A stretch of DNA of 64,000 nucleotides, from contig DASUYB010000003.1 in the NCBI GenBank assembly GCA_036377595.1, forward strand, positions 1 to 64,000, written 5' to 3'. The notes beneath the pieces are model-generated. The model saw only the letters and a program-made list of their open reading frames with translations, did not search any database and was not told where the DNA came from. Within the stretch, counting starts at the first letter, position 1; the number at the start of each line of letters is the position of its first letter. Made by a program: the position numbers and the translations under genes. The DNA is from Longimicrobium sp. (GTDB taxonomy: Bacteria > Gemmatimonadota > Gemmatimonadetes > Longimicrobiales > Longimicrobiaceae). Positions 24,735 to 33,582 of the stretch are shown one piece after another.

Positions 24735-25679
24735 TCAGCAGCCGAGGGCCGCGCAGTCCAGCTCCTTGAAGCCGCGGGGCTCGATCTGCACGGTCAGGTG
24801 ATGCAGGCCGAACCGCTGGTGCAGGACGTGGTGCACGTCGGCCAGGATCTCGCCCGAGTACCGCCGCTCGTCGCGCCCGCCGACCACCACGTGGCAGCTG
24901 AGCGCCTCCATCCCGCTGGTGATGGTCCACACGTGCAGGTCGTGCACGGCCTCCACGTCGGGCACCTCGAGCAGCGCGCTGCGCACCGCCTCGACGTCGA
25001 TGTGCGCGGGCGTTCCCTCCAGCAGGACGCTCACCGAATCGCGCAGCAGCCCCCAGCTGGACCAGACCACCAGCACGCCGATCAGCACCGACACCGCGGG
25101 ATCCGCCCAGAACCACCCGAACGCCCAGACCAGGATCGCGCCCGCGATCACCCCCACGTTCCCCAGCGCGTCGGTCAGCAGGTGCAGCCACGCGCCGCGG
25201 ATGTTCAGCGAGGTCTCGCGCCCCGAGTGCAGCGCCGCCGCGCCGATCACGTTCACCAGCAGCCCGCCCACCGCGATCCACATCACCAGCATCCCCTGCA
25301 CCGGCTCGGGGGCGCGCAGCCGCTGCCACGCCTCGTAGAAAATGTAGACGGAGATGGTGATGAGCGTGGCCGCGTTGGCCAGCGCGGCCAGGATCTCGGT
25401 GCGGTACCAGCCGTAGGTGCGGCGGTCGGTCGCCGGGCGGCGCGCGATCCAGAGGGCGAAGAGGGAGAGCCCCAGCGCGCCCACGTCGCTCAGCATGTGG
25501 CCGGCGTCGGCCAGCAGGGCCAGCGAGTTGGCCAGGTATCCCCCCACCACCTCGGCCACCAGGTAGGCCGCCTGCAGCGCCAGCGTGAACGCCAGCCGCC
25601 GCGCGTTGCGCTCGGCCGTGTCGCCGTGCGCGTGCCCGTGGTGGTGGTGCCCGTGGCCGTGGTGGTGCCCTGCGCCCAT
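24735..25679 (-). CDS. cation diffusion facilitator (Zn/Co/Cd exporter)
   Basis: A 314-residue CDF exporter. It begins with a His cluster (GHHHGHGHHHHGHAHGD), a metal-collecting N terminus. Six hydrophobic segments follow; segment 2 contains ALLADAGHMLSDVGALGLSL and segment 5 AWLHLLTDALGNVGV, the two HxxxD metal sites. The C-terminal 90 residues are the cytoplasmic ferredoxin-like domain (VHDLHVWTITSGMEALSCHV). It exports Zn2+ or related metals by proton exchange. It starts 33 bases from the lgt stop and may be in the same transcript. Confidence 0.93.
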   Translation of the reverse strand: MGAGHHHGHGHHHHGHAHGDTAERNARRLAFTLALQAAYLVAEVVGGYLANSLALLADAGHMLSDVGALGLSLFALWIARRPATDRRTYGWYRTEILAALANAATLITISVYIFYEAWQRLRAPEPVQGMLVMWIAVGGLLVNVIGAAALHSGRETSLNIRGAWLHLLTDALGNVGVIAGAILVWAFGWFWADPAVSVLIGVLVVWSSWGLLRDSVSVLLEGTPAHIDVEAVRSALLEVPDVEAVHDLHVWTITSGMEALSCHVVVGGRDERRYSGEILADVHHVLHQRFGLHHLTVQIEPRGFKELDCAALGC

Positions 25680-25711
25680 CGGTGCGGATCGAGATCGAAG
25701 GAGGTGTGGCG

Positions 25712-26701
25712 CTACGCCGCGGCGGGCGCGTCGGCCGGCGGCTCGGCGGCCGCGGGCGGCGTGCGGATGCCGCGCACCAAGAAGAAGACGCCGACCAGCG
25801 CCGTGGCGATGCTCAGCAGCTGCCCCATGGTCAGCGGGCCGAGCACGAAGCCCAGCTGCGCGTCGGGCTGGCGGAAGAGCTCCAGGAAGGTGCGCACCAC
25901 GCCGTAGCACACCAGGAACAGCCCGCCGTACGCGCCGTCGCCCCAGCGCACGCCGCGGCGGCGGTTCCAGAGGAAGACGGACCAGACGACCAGCCCCGTC
26001 AGCGCGCCCTCGCCCAGCGCCTCGTACAGCTGTGAGGGGTGGCGGAGCGGCACCGCGGGCTCGATCTGCCGCCACACCCCCGTCTCGTACGCGCGGTCGA
26101 TGATGCGCTCCTTGTCGCGCAGCGAGCTGGCCACCGCGTTCATCCGGCGCAGCGCCTCGGGATCCGTGGGGAAGCGCATCGCCCAGGGCACCGAGGCGTC
26201 GGCCACGCGCCCGAACAGCTCGCCGTTGATGAAGTTGGCCACCCGCACCGCGAAGATCCCGGGCGTCACCGCCAGCGCCAGCCCGTCGCCCACGTTCTTC
26301 CAGGCCACCTTGCGGGTGCGCGCGAACCAGGCGCCGGCGAGGATGGCGCCGATCATCCCCCCGTGGAACGACAGCCCGCCCGTCCAGATCTTGAAGATCT
26401 CGAGCGGGTGCGCGGCGAACTTGGGAAAGTCGTAGAAGAGGATGTAGCCCACGCGCCCGCCCAGGATCACCCCCAGGACGAGCGCGAAGACCAGGTCGCC
26501 GACGGCGTCGGGGGAAAGGCGCAGGAAGCCGCGGCGGGCCAGCGCGCGCAGGATGAAGTACGCCGCGGCGAAGCCCACCATGTACCCCAGCCCGTACCAG
26601 CGGATGTCGAGCGGGCCGGGGAGGTCGATGGCGACCGGGTCGATGTGGGGATAGGGAATTTCCAGCAGGGCCGGGGCGGCCGCGGCGACGAATCCGGTCA
26701 C
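25712..26701 (-). CDS. lgt: prolipoprotein diacylglyceryl transferase (Lgt)
   Basis: A 329-residue multi-pass inner-membrane enzyme that transfers diacylglycerol to the lipobox Cys of prolipoproteins. Diagnostic segments: IRWYGLGYMVGFAAAYFI, GGRVGYILFYD, GGLSFHGGMIGAI (catalytic His), AVRVANFINGELFGR and VPLRHPSQLYEALGEG. Seven hydrophobic segments are seen. GTG 26701 is the most plausible start, giving the periplasmic N-terminal segment before IPYPHIDPVAI. The C-terminal tail is Ala/Pro-rich. Upstream is the TPR membrane protein, 26 bases away. Confidence 0.93.
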   Translation of the reverse strand: MTGFVAAAAPALLEIPYPHIDPVAIDLPGPLDIRWYGLGYMVGFAAAYFILRALARRGFLRLSPDAVGDLVFALVLGVILGGRVGYILFYDFPKFAAHPLEIFKIWTGGLSFHGGMIGAILAGAWFARTRKVAWKNVGDGLALAVTPGIFAVRVANFINGELFGRVADASVPWAMRFPTDPEALRRMNAVASSLRDKERIIDRAYETGVWRQIEPAVPLRHPSQLYEALGEGALTGLVVWSVFLWNRRRGVRWGDGAYGGLFLVCYGVVRTFLELFRQPDAQLGFVLGPLTMGQLLSIATALVGVFFLVRGIRTPPAAAEPPADAPAAA

Positions 26702-26727
26702 GCGCTCCCCCCGGCCCGGAACGGGGC

Positions 26728-27441
26728 TTACTTCGCGGCGGGGGCGGCGGGCGCGGCGCCGGCGTGCGCGCGGGCCTCGGCCATGTGCATCTCCACGATG
26801 GCGCGGTCGGGCGACCCCTTCTCCATCCCCTCGGCCACCTTCTGGTACAGCTCGGCGGCGCCGTTCCAGTCGTTGGCCTGCTCGCGCAGGACGGCGGCCT
26901 GGGTCAGCGCGTCCTCCTTCACGTACTGCAGGTCGGTGCGGTCGGCCAGCTTCAGGAAGGCGTCGAGCGCCTCCTGGCGCTTCCCCTGCTGCGCCAGCGC
27001 GGCCGCCATCAGCTGCATCCCCTGGTCGGCGACGGGGGTGCCCCCCTCGGCCACGGGGCGGACCTCGTCGACGGCCTTGGCGGGCTGGCCCTTGATCAGC
27101 CAGAGCTGGGCGGCGGCCAGGCGGGCCTCGGCGGCCTCGGTGGTGCCGTCGAAGCGGCTGGCGAAGCCGCTGAGCGCGCGGATGGCCTGCGTGGTGTCGG
27201 CGGGAAGGCCCATCTGCGTCTGCAGGTACTGCACGGCCGCGCGCTCGGCGCGCTGCGACTTGTACACGCGGTAGTACAGCGCCCCGCCCACCACCACCGC
27301 CGCCGCCACCGCGGCGATGATCACCACGCGCGCGTTGTTGCGCGCCCACTCCGCCATCTCGGCGGCGCGCATCATCACGGCATCGTCGGCGTCGACGGCC
27401 TTGCGCAGTTCCCGGCGGGCAACGGACGAGTGCGAAGCCAT
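26728..27441 (-). CDS. membrane-anchored TPR protein (YfgM-like)
   Basis: A 237-residue protein. A short basic N terminus precedes one transmembrane segment (VVIIAAVAAAVVVGGALYYRV), followed by about five TPR-like helical pairs (AARLWLI-type, QGMQLMAAALAQQGKRQEAL, DDWNGAAELYQKV-like). The layout resembles YfgM/BamD-like TPR_21 proteins that assist the Sec translocon or outer-membrane assembly. Position next to lgt is consistent with an envelope role. The C-terminal tail is Ala-rich. Confidence 0.8.
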   Translation of the reverse strand: MASHSSVARRELRKAVDADDAVMMRAAEMAEWARNNARVVIIAAVAAAVVVGGALYYRVYKSQRAERAAVQYLQTQMGLPADTTQAIRALSGFASRFDGTTEAAEARLAAAQLWLIKGQPAKAVDEVRPVAEGGTPVADQGMQLMAAALAQQGKRQEALDAFLKLADRTDLQYVKEDALTQAAVLREQANDWNGAAELYQKVAEGMEKGSPDRAIVEMHMAEARAHAGAAPAAPAAK

Positions 27442-27944
27442 GCAGCAGTCCTCAGGACGAAGGTGCGGCGCGTGCCTGGGCGCGCGCGGTCGGATGTTCG
27501 GTTTTGGGAAAGAAAGAGCGTGCGCCGCGCAAGTCCGTGCGGGCGCACAAGCGGGTAAAACTATCGCCTGACTTGGAGTTGTGTCAACCGGGCGCGGGGG
27601 CCCTCATCCCCCCGGTCCCTTCCTCGCGGCTGCGCCGCGAGGGGGCCCTCTCCCCCCGGCCCCCTCCCCCAAAACCGACTGGGGGAGGGGGAGACCTCAG
27701 TGTGGGGGCGGGTTCGACGCGGCACGCGAGCATCCGTGCGGCCGCGGGGTGGCCCCCTCCCGGCCCCTCCCCCGCTGCGCAGGGGAGGGGAGAACCAACG
27801 GATGCCGTTTTCGTCGCTTCTGTTCACCTCTCCTGCTGTCGGGAGAGGTCGAAGAGAGGAGCGGTCGAGACGGCGGTTTTGTCTCGACCGCTCCTCTCTT
27901 CGGGTGAGGGCCACGCGCGCACGGGATTTGAGTGGGGCGCGGGC
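27442..27944. other. 503-base region with five successive hairpins
   Basis: It contains the divergent promoters of the TPR gene (minus) and the MFS gene (plus). 27590-27901 is filled by hairpins: CCTCGCGGC/GCCGCGAGG (27622-27642); CCCCTCCCCC/GGGGGAGGGG (27661-27690); CCCCTCCCC/GGGGAGGGG (27764-27790); ACCTCTCC/GGAGAGGT (27826-27849); and a perfect 21-bp stem (27851-27901). No gene is seen. Confidence 0.8.
27851..27901. promoter_or_regulatory. perfect 21-bp stem-loop upstream of MFS gene
   Basis: GAAGAGAGGAGCGGTCGAGA plus C pairs without mismatch to its complement, with a 9-base loop GGCGGTTTT. It ends 43 bases before ATG 27945. It could be a 5'-leader regulatory hairpin or a mobile repeat end. 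Confidence 0.6.
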
Positions 27945-29294
27945 ATGGCTTTCGGTCCCCGTCCCACCCGTCCCGCGCCGGACGTCGAGAACCCCACCCT
28001 TCAGGCCGCGCCCGAGCCGGAGCCCGCCGGCCCCCGCATGCTGCGCGCGCTGCGGTCGCGCAACTACCGGCTGTACTTCGGCGGGCAGGGCGTGTCGCTC
28101 GTCGGCACGTGGATGACGCGCATCGCTACCAGTTGGCTGGTCTACCGGCTCACCGGCTCGTCGCTGCTGCTGGGGGTGGTCAGCTTCGCGGGGCAGATCC
28201 CCACCTTCGTCCTCGCCCCGTTCGCCGGCGTGCTGGTCGACCGCGTGGACAAGCACCGCATGCTGGTGTGGACGCAGGTGCTGGCCATGCTGCAGTCGTT
28301 CGCCCTGGCCATCCTCGCGCTGACGAACGTGATCACCGTACCCGAGGTGATCGGGCTGTCGCTCTTCCAGGGGCTCGTCAACGCCTTCGACATGCCCAGC
28401 CGGCAGGCGTTCCTGGTGGAGATGGTGGACCGGCGCGAGGACCTGGGCAACGCCATCGCCCTCAACTCTTCGCTGGTGAACGGCGCGCGGCTGCTGGGCC
28501 CGTCCATCGGCGGCATCCTGATCGCCGCGGTGGGCGAGGGTTGGTGCTTCTTCATCGACGGCGCCAGCTACCTGGCCGTGATCGCGTCGCTGCTGATGAT
28601 GCGTGTCACCCGCCGCGAGCGCATTTCCGGTCAGCCGAAGCGCGGGCTGCACCAGCTGGCGGAGGGGTGGAGATACGTGTCGCGCTTCGCGCCGATCCGC
28701 AGCATCCTCCTGCTGCTGGCGCTGGTGAGCCTGATGGGGATGCCGTACACGGTGCTGATGCCGGTGGTCGCGTCGCAGACGCTGCGCGGCGGGCCGGCGC
28801 TGCTGGGGGCGCTGATGGCGGCCACCGGCGTGGGCGCCCTCTGCGGCGCGCTGTACCTGGCGCAGCGGACGACCATCCTCGGCCTCGGCCGGGTGATCCC
28901 CGCGGCGGCGGCGGTGTTCGGGGCGGGGCTGGTCGCCTTTTCGTTCACCCGTGTGGAGTGGCTCGCCGTCGCCGTTCTCGTGCTCGTCGGGTTCGGGATG
29001 ATGGTGCAGATGGCGGCCAGCAACACCATCCTCCAGACCGTCGTCGACGACGACAAGCGCGGGCGGGTGATGAGCTTCTACAGCATGGCGTTCATGGGGA
29101 TGGCGCCGTTCGGCGGGCTGATGGCCGGCGCGCTGGCCCACCGCATCGGCGCGCCGCGCACTATCCTGGTCAGCGGGATCGCCTGCATGCTCGCCGCCGC
29201 CTGGTTCGCGACGCGGCTGCCGTCGCTGCGCACCATCCTCCGCCCCATCTACCGCGAGATCGGCGTCCTCCCGCCGCTGGAGGAGGACGCGTAA
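27945..29294 (+). CDS. MFS exporter (MFS_3/EntS-like)
   Basis: A 449-residue protein with twelve predicted transmembrane segments. After a 30-residue Pro-rich lead, FRNYRLYFGGQ-like text (LRSRNYRLYFGGQGVSLVG) begins TM1. The loop 2-3 motif is GVLVDRVDKHRMLVWTQVL. FDMPSRQAFLVEMV and NSSLVNGARLLGPSIGGILI are signature segments of the MFS_3 exporter family (siderophore, macrolide or multidrug export). ATG 27945 is the last Met before family homology; the frame is open upstream, but that part is repeat. A hairpin follows the stop by 20 bases. Confidence 0.88.
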   Translation: MAFGPRPTRPAPDVENPTLQAAPEPEPAGPRMLRALRSRNYRLYFGGQGVSLVGTWMTRIATSWLVYRLTGSSLLLGVVSFAGQIPTFVLAPFAGVLVDRVDKHRMLVWTQVLAMLQSFALAILALTNVITVPEVIGLSLFQGLVNAFDMPSRQAFLVEMVDRREDLGNAIALNSSLVNGARLLGPSIGGILIAAVGEGWCFFIDGASYLAVIASLLMMRVTRRERISGQPKRGLHQLAEGWRYVSRFAPIRSILLLLALVSLMGMPYTVLMPVVASQTLRGGPALLGALMAATGVGALCGALYLAQRTTILGLGRVIPAAAAVFGAGLVAFSFTRVEWLAVAVLVLVGFGMMVQMAASNTILQTVVDDDKRGRVMSFYSMAFMGMAPFGGLMAGALAHRIGAPRTILVSGIACMLAAAWFATRLPSLRTILRPIYREIGVLPPLEEDA

Positions 29295-29314
29295 GCTGCG
29301 TGTCTAAACAGAAA

Positions 29315-29388
29315 GTCTCACGCAGGGCTAGCAGGGTCAGCAGTGAAACTGCAGTTCAACTGCTGACCCTGCTAACCCTGCGTGAGAC
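29315..29388. terminator. long hairpin, CACGCAGAGTCAGCAG family
   Basis: GTCTCACGCAGGGCTAGCAG begins the left arm and the right arm ends CCCTGCGTGAGAC. The stem is about 30 bp, interrupted by one mismatch. It lies between the convergent MFS and precursor genes, 20 bases after one stop and 8 before the other. Confidence 0.75.
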
Positions 29389-29395
29389 AAATCTT

Positions 29396-29599
29396 TTACG
29401 GCTTCTCCTCCCCCTCGTTCTCCTCGCGCACGGGGCGGCAGAGATAGATGGGATACGTGCAGCGCGCGCCGGTGCAGGGATTGAAGGTGGAGTCCGGCTG
29501 CGTCTGCAGCGCGTCCACCGTGCCCGCGCCGGCAACGGCGGGGTCGGTCTGGAACGTGGCGACGTGCAGCTCGTCGACGCTCAGCCTGAGCTTGCGCAT
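29396..29599 (-). CDS. pinensin-like precursor, Cys-poor
   Basis: A 67-residue peptide, leader MRKLRLSVDELHVATFQTDP, where V-E-S-F is replaced by V-A-T-F. The core has only three Cys (NPCTGARCTYPIYLCRP) and an acidic tail. GGGAGGTG precedes ATG 29599. It may be a divergent or different RiPP type. It is followed by a long hairpin. Confidence 0.72.
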   Translation of the reverse strand: MRKLRLSVDELHVATFQTDPAVAGAGTVDALQTQPDSTFNPCTGARCTYPIYLCRPVREENEGEEKP

Positions 29600-29765
29600 G
29601 AGGCACCTCCCGGGTTGATGGGCGGGAGCGCCGCCCCGGCGTCGGACTGGCGCCGGGTCCGTGGCCGCTCTCCTGGGGCCGGTGGGTGCCTCGATCACTG
29701 CCGTTGCGGCGCTGCGGCGCTCCACTGAAAATCGCCGCATACGCCGTTCCCGCATCTCCCGTGGC

Positions 29766-29936
29766 TCAGCAGGGGAGGCCCGTGCAGGCCGAGTAGGTGC
29801 AGAAGTACGTGCAGCGGAACTGCTGCGTGGCCCTGAGCGCCATGGCCGGCGCATTCCGGCCATCGCGCGCGGGATCGTCGTCGGCGCGGAAGGTCTCCAG
29901 CACCAGCTCCTCCACGGTCAGCTTCAACCTGGGCAT
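29766..29936 (-). CDS. pinensin-like precursor, short
   Basis: A 56-residue peptide, leader MPRLKLTVEELVLETFRADD (V-L-E-T-F in place of V-E-S-F). The core ends RCTYFCTYSACTGLPC with four Cys at intervals of four to five residues. GGAGGCGGAGCG precedes the ATG. It lies in the same direction as the 29396 precursor, 166 bases upstream. Confidence 0.72.
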   Translation of the reverse strand: MPRLKLTVEELVLETFRADDDPARDGRNAPAMALRATQQFRCTYFCTYSACTGLPC

Positions 29937-30159
29937 CGCTCCGCCTCCTGCAGGGGTTGCTCGGGCGTGCGCTCGCACGCCGCGTTGAATATGCGGCTGG
30001 AGATGGCGGGGATGCTATTGCAGGGGCGTGTGGATTGTTGCCCGGGAGCAGGCCACAGATTCCTCGGGCGCCAGGACTAGGCGTGGAGATTGGTTCGGAG
30101 CGGCGCCCTCGGAATGACAGATCTTTGTCGTCGCGCCCAACTCTCTGTCGTCCGATTGG
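29937..30159. other. 223-base gap with dispersed repeat
   Basis: 30050-30120 holds CCACAGATTCCTCGGGCGCC ... GGCGCCCTCGGAATGACA, a member of the repeat family seen at 10420-10615. The remainder has no visible gene. Confidence 0.6.
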
Positions 30160-31515
30160 TTATCGCTCGGAGGGATCGCTGAGGAGGCCGGGGAAGACGA
30201 CGCCGTCGAGGGCGTGGAAGGGGATGCCAAGGAGCGCGGCCACGAGCGGCGCGACGCACTCGGCGGGGAGGAGCGGGACCGCCGCGCCCGGGCGGAAGCC
30301 GGCGCCCGCGCCCACGAAGCCCGTGCGCATCTGCGGCTCGTCGGGGTGGTAGCCGTGCGTGGCGCCGTGCACCGGCCGCACTTCCGGCGGCGTGGCGTCG
30401 TCGGAGAACTCGATCCCCGGCACGGCGGTGAGCGCGAACGCGGCGTCAGGATCGGCGCCGAGGGCGGTCATCTCCGCGCGCTCGACGATGCGGAAGAGGC
30501 GGCGGACGCCGTTCGGCTGCTCTTCGACGACGCGGCGGGCGCGGCCGGCGGCATCTTCATCCCCCCGCTCCCGCAGGCGCAGGAAGGCGGAGCCGCCGTC
30601 GGCGTGGAAGGTGGCGCGCCAGGCCCCCCGATCCTCGCGGTCCTCCATCAACCCCCTGGCGGCGAGCCAGGCGTTCGGCCGCAGCTGCGTGTGGCGGTTG
30701 ATGGAGCCGTGGTCGCCGACGATGACGAACGCCACGCGGTCGCGCATCTCCAGCCGCTCCACCGTTTCCACCACCTGGCCGATGGCGCGGTCGGCGGCCC
30801 CAACGGCGCGGCGCGTGAGCGGGTTGTTGCGGCCGCGCTCGTGCTGCATGTGGTCGGTGCCGATCAGGTGCATCAGCAGCAGCGTGGGGCGATGGCGCTC
30901 GAACAGGTACGCGGCCATGGCGCCCACGCGGTCCTCTCGCGCCAGCCAGCCGAGCCCGAAGGTCTCGCCGCGCAGCCGCCCCGTTGCCTCGCGCTCCAGC
31001 TCCTCGAACAGCCCCGGCGGCGTGGTGGCGGCGCGCACGGGGGCGATGAAGTCTGCCTGGCGGTAGTGCTCGGGCCAGATGTCGGGGACGTTCCAGTCGA
31101 TGTCCGCGCCGACCGTCACCGGCCATCCGACGGACGCCGTCGATCCGCCGGCCGCGCGCACCGCGTCCCACAGCGCGGGAACGCGGATGCGCGCCGCCTC
31201 CCACGCCCACGCCTCGGACTCGCCCTCGGCGCGGAAGGGGCGGTTATGGACGATGCCGTGCCGCGCGGGGAGCGCGCCGGTGACCAGCGTGGTGTGCGCC
31301 GGATAGGTCAGCGCGGGAAAAACGGTGCGCACCGCCTCGGCTCGCACGCCCTCGAAGCCGAGCTGCTGCATCGTCGGCGCGGGCCACGTCTCGTCGAGGT
31401 AGAACTCGGGGCGCAGCGCGTCGATCGACGCCAGCACCACGTGGTCGGCGCGCGGGTTCGGCACCCGCATCCGCGCCGCCATCTCGATCTCCCGCGCCTC
31501 GATCCGCTCCGTCAC
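30160..31515 (-). CDS. alkaline-phosphatase-superfamily phosphodiesterase (NPP-like)
   Basis: A 451-residue enzyme without a signal peptide. ADHVVLASIDALRPEF carries the first metal Asp. PALTYPAHTTLVTGALPARH holds the nucleophile Thr in the TxPxxTxLxTG box of nucleotide pyrophosphatase/phosphodiesterases. LMHLIGTDHMQHERG and FVIVGDHGSI bind the second metal, and VHGATHGYHPDEPQMRTGFV is the C-terminal His site. It hydrolyses a phosphodiester or phosphomonoester; the substrate is unknown. GTG 31515 is preferred because GGAGGG precedes it by seven bases; ATG codons at 31455 and 31443 are alternatives. Confidence 0.85.
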   Translation of the reverse strand: MTERIEAREIEMAARMRVPNPRADHVVLASIDALRPEFYLDETWPAPTMQQLGFEGVRAEAVRTVFPALTYPAHTTLVTGALPARHGIVHNRPFRAEGESEAWAWEAARIRVPALWDAVRAAGGSTASVGWPVTVGADIDWNVPDIWPEHYRQADFIAPVRAATTPPGLFEELEREATGRLRGETFGLGWLAREDRVGAMAAYLFERHRPTLLLMHLIGTDHMQHERGRNNPLTRRAVGAADRAIGQVVETVERLEMRDRVAFVIVGDHGSINRHTQLRPNAWLAARGLMEDREDRGAWRATFHADGGSAFLRLRERGDEDAAGRARRVVEEQPNGVRRLFRIVERAEMTALGADPDAAFALTAVPGIEFSDDATPPEVRPVHGATHGYHPDEPQMRTGFVGAGAGFRPGAAVPLLPAECVAPLVAALLGIPFHALDGVVFPGLLSDPSER

Positions 31516-32207
31516 CCGTCGCCCTCCATCCCCCATCATCATCCCCGGATCCCGGTGATTCGCACTGCCGCACGCGCAAACGGCGGACCCTTTCCGCGCG
31601 TTTGCGGCCGGGCGGGAACGCGGGTGTGTCATCCCGATGCCCCGGAACGACTGCTGTCATTCCGACTGTCGCCGCCGCGCTGAGACGCTTTCGAGCGAAC
31701 GCCTGGTATCCGCGCGGACGAACGCCGTCGGGGTGCACGGCAAGATCGCCAACTGCGTCATCGGGGGGCGACGGTGCGGAGCGGGCGCACGTGCGTGTCC
31801 GCTGCCCCGGCGCGGGACGGACCCGGCCGGCCCCGGTCCCTGTATTTCCTTCGGCACGATATGTCCGAAATTTCCGACATATCGATCCGACTGCATCGCC
31901 ACGCCCTGCTCCACGTCCTGGCCGCGCCGGGAAATCCCGTGCGCCACGGCTTCTCCAGCTCCCGTCAGACGGTCATCGCCAGTCCGCCATGGTTACGCGC
32001 CGATGCCTCGCCCGCACCGGAACACCCGATGACGCAGTTTACAGAGCGTCGTACGCCAGAGCTTCCTCGGGCGCCGCTAGGCATCCGTGTCGCATCGTCA
32101 CGTGAGCGGCGGCGCTTTCGTCTCAAGGTTACGGTGTATCAGGATGATGGTTGGGGATGGGAATCGGACGACCAGTCGCCGGCGTGGTCCGGCGGTGAGG
32201 AGGGGAG
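31516..32207. other. 692-base divergent intergenic region with one strong palindrome
   Basis: It separates the minus phosphodiesterase gene from the plus NDH-2 gene and must hold both promoters. The palindrome at 31857-31884 is the only clear element. A repeat fragment (GGAACGACTGCTGTCATTCC near 31642-31661) and a GCTTCCTCGGGCGCC piece near 32062 belong to dispersed families. Frames across the region have no recognisable protein features. Confidence 0.65.
31857..31884. promoter_or_regulatory. 28-bp near-perfect palindrome, operator candidate
   Basis: The half-site CGATATGTCCGAAA is followed by TTTCCGACATATCG, a match at 13 of 14 positions, with a central AAATTT. In a 70% G+C genome this A+T-rich symmetric site suggests binding of a dimeric regulator. 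It lies 324 bases before the NDH-2 ATG and 342 bases from the phosphodiesterase start. Confidence 0.6.
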
Positions 32208-33545
32208 ATGAGCGGGGCGACCAGGATCGTGGTGCTGGGCGGCGGATTCGGCGGCGTGATGGCGACGCGCGCGCTGGAGCGGCGGTTCGGAGGGCGCGCG
32301 GAGATCACGCTGGTGAGCCGCGACAACTTCTTCGTGCTGACGCCGCTGCTGTTCGAGGCGTGCTCGGGAGTGCTGGAGCTGCGGCACTGCGCCCAGCCCA
32401 TCCGCCCCGCCCTGCGCCGCGCGCGCTTCGTCGAGGCCACCGTCACCGGGGTGGACACCGAGCGGCGCGTGGTCCACGCCGAGGCGGCGGAGGCCGGCGC
32501 GTACGAGCTCCCCTACGACCACCTGGTGGTGGCGCTGGGATCGACGACGAACCTGTCGCTGATCCCGGGCTCCGCCCATGCGTTCACCTTCAAGACCATG
32601 GCGGACGCGCTGGTGCTGCGGAACCACCTGATCGAGCGCTTCGAGCGCGCCGACGCGGCCTCCGACCCCGCGACGCGCCGGCGCTCCCTCACCGTGGTCG
32701 TCATCGGCGGCGGGCTGGTGGGCGTGGAGCTGCTGGGCGAGCTGACCGCCTTCGCCGACGACGTGCTGCGCTACTACCCGCGCATCCGCCGCGACGAGCT
32801 GCGCTTCCACCTGTTCGAGGCGGGCCCGCGCATCCTTCCCGAGCTCGACCCGAAGCTGGCCGATTCCGCCACGCGCGTGCTGCGGCGGCGCGGCGCCGAC
32901 GTCCGCGCCGCCACGCCCGTGCGCGAGCTCGAGCCGGGCCGCGTCCACCTCGCGGACGAGACCATCGAGGCGGGCACCGTCGTCCTCGCGGCCGGCATCG
33001 TGCCGAACGGCGCCGCCGCCGGCATCCCCGTGGAGCACGACGGCCGCGGGCGGATCGTGGTGGACGCGGCGATGCGCAGCCGCAGCCACCCCACCGTGTG
33101 GGCGCTGGGCGACTGCGCCGCCATCCCCGGCCCCGACGGCCGCCCGTACCCGGCGCTGGCGCAGCACGCCACCCGCGAGGCGAAGCACCTGGCGCGCAAC
33201 CTGGCCGCCGTGGCGGCGGGGCGCGCGCCCGCGCCGTTCGAGTTCAACGCGCTGGGCACCATGGCGTCGCTGGGGCACACGCGCGCGGTGGCGTTGGTGA
33301 TGGGCGCGCGCGTCACCGGCTTCCCCGCGTGGTGGCTGCGGCGCACGTACTACCTGTTCCAGATGCCGCGCTGGGACCGCCGCCTGCGCATGGTGCTGGA
33401 CTGGACCGTCGCGCTCTTCTTCCGCCCCGACATCACCAAGGTCGACCTGGCCGTGGAGCGCGTGGAGGAGGCACGCGACGCCGCGGCGGGCGCATCTCCG
33501 CCCGAGGCGGCCGAGGATCACCTGCCCGCGGGCGTGGGGGGATGA
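32208..33545 (+). CDS. type II NADH dehydrogenase-like flavoprotein
   Basis: A 445-residue NDH-2-type NAD(P)/FAD oxidoreductase. The FAD motif is IVVLGGGFGGVMATRAL at the N terminus, the NADH motif VVVIGGGLVGVELLGEL near residue 165, and TVWALGDCAAIPG near 300 binds FAD. FFVLTPLLFEACSG and PALAQHATREAKHLARNL are NDH-2 signatures. The C-terminal part (PAWWLRRTYYLFQMPRWDRR) probably lies on the membrane. It would pass electrons from NADH to quinone without pumping protons. A strong GAGGAGGGGAG precedes ATG 32208. Confidence 0.9.
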   Translation: MSGATRIVVLGGGFGGVMATRALERRFGGRAEITLVSRDNFFVLTPLLFEACSGVLELRHCAQPIRPALRRARFVEATVTGVDTERRVVHAEAAEAGAYELPYDHLVVALGSTTNLSLIPGSAHAFTFKTMADALVLRNHLIERFERADAASDPATRRRSLTVVVIGGGLVGVELLGELTAFADDVLRYYPRIRRDELRFHLFEAGPRILPELDPKLADSATRVLRRRGADVRAATPVRELEPGRVHLADETIEAGTVVLAAGIVPNGAAAGIPVEHDGRGRIVVDAAMRSRSHPTVWALGDCAAIPGPDGRPYPALAQHATREAKHLARNLAAVAAGRAPAPFEFNALGTMASLGHTRAVALVMGARVTGFPAWWLRRTYYLFQMPRWDRRLRMVLDWTVALFFRPDITKVDLAVERVEEARDAAAGASPPEAAEDHLPAGVGG

Positions 33546-33582
33546 AGATGCGGTGCGTCCCGGTCGTCTCCTCGCGCGGCGG

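Noticed and set aside
27504-27944. N-terminal extension of the MFS protein
   Set aside because: The frame is open, but the DNA is hairpin repeat and the family homology begins after ATG 27945.
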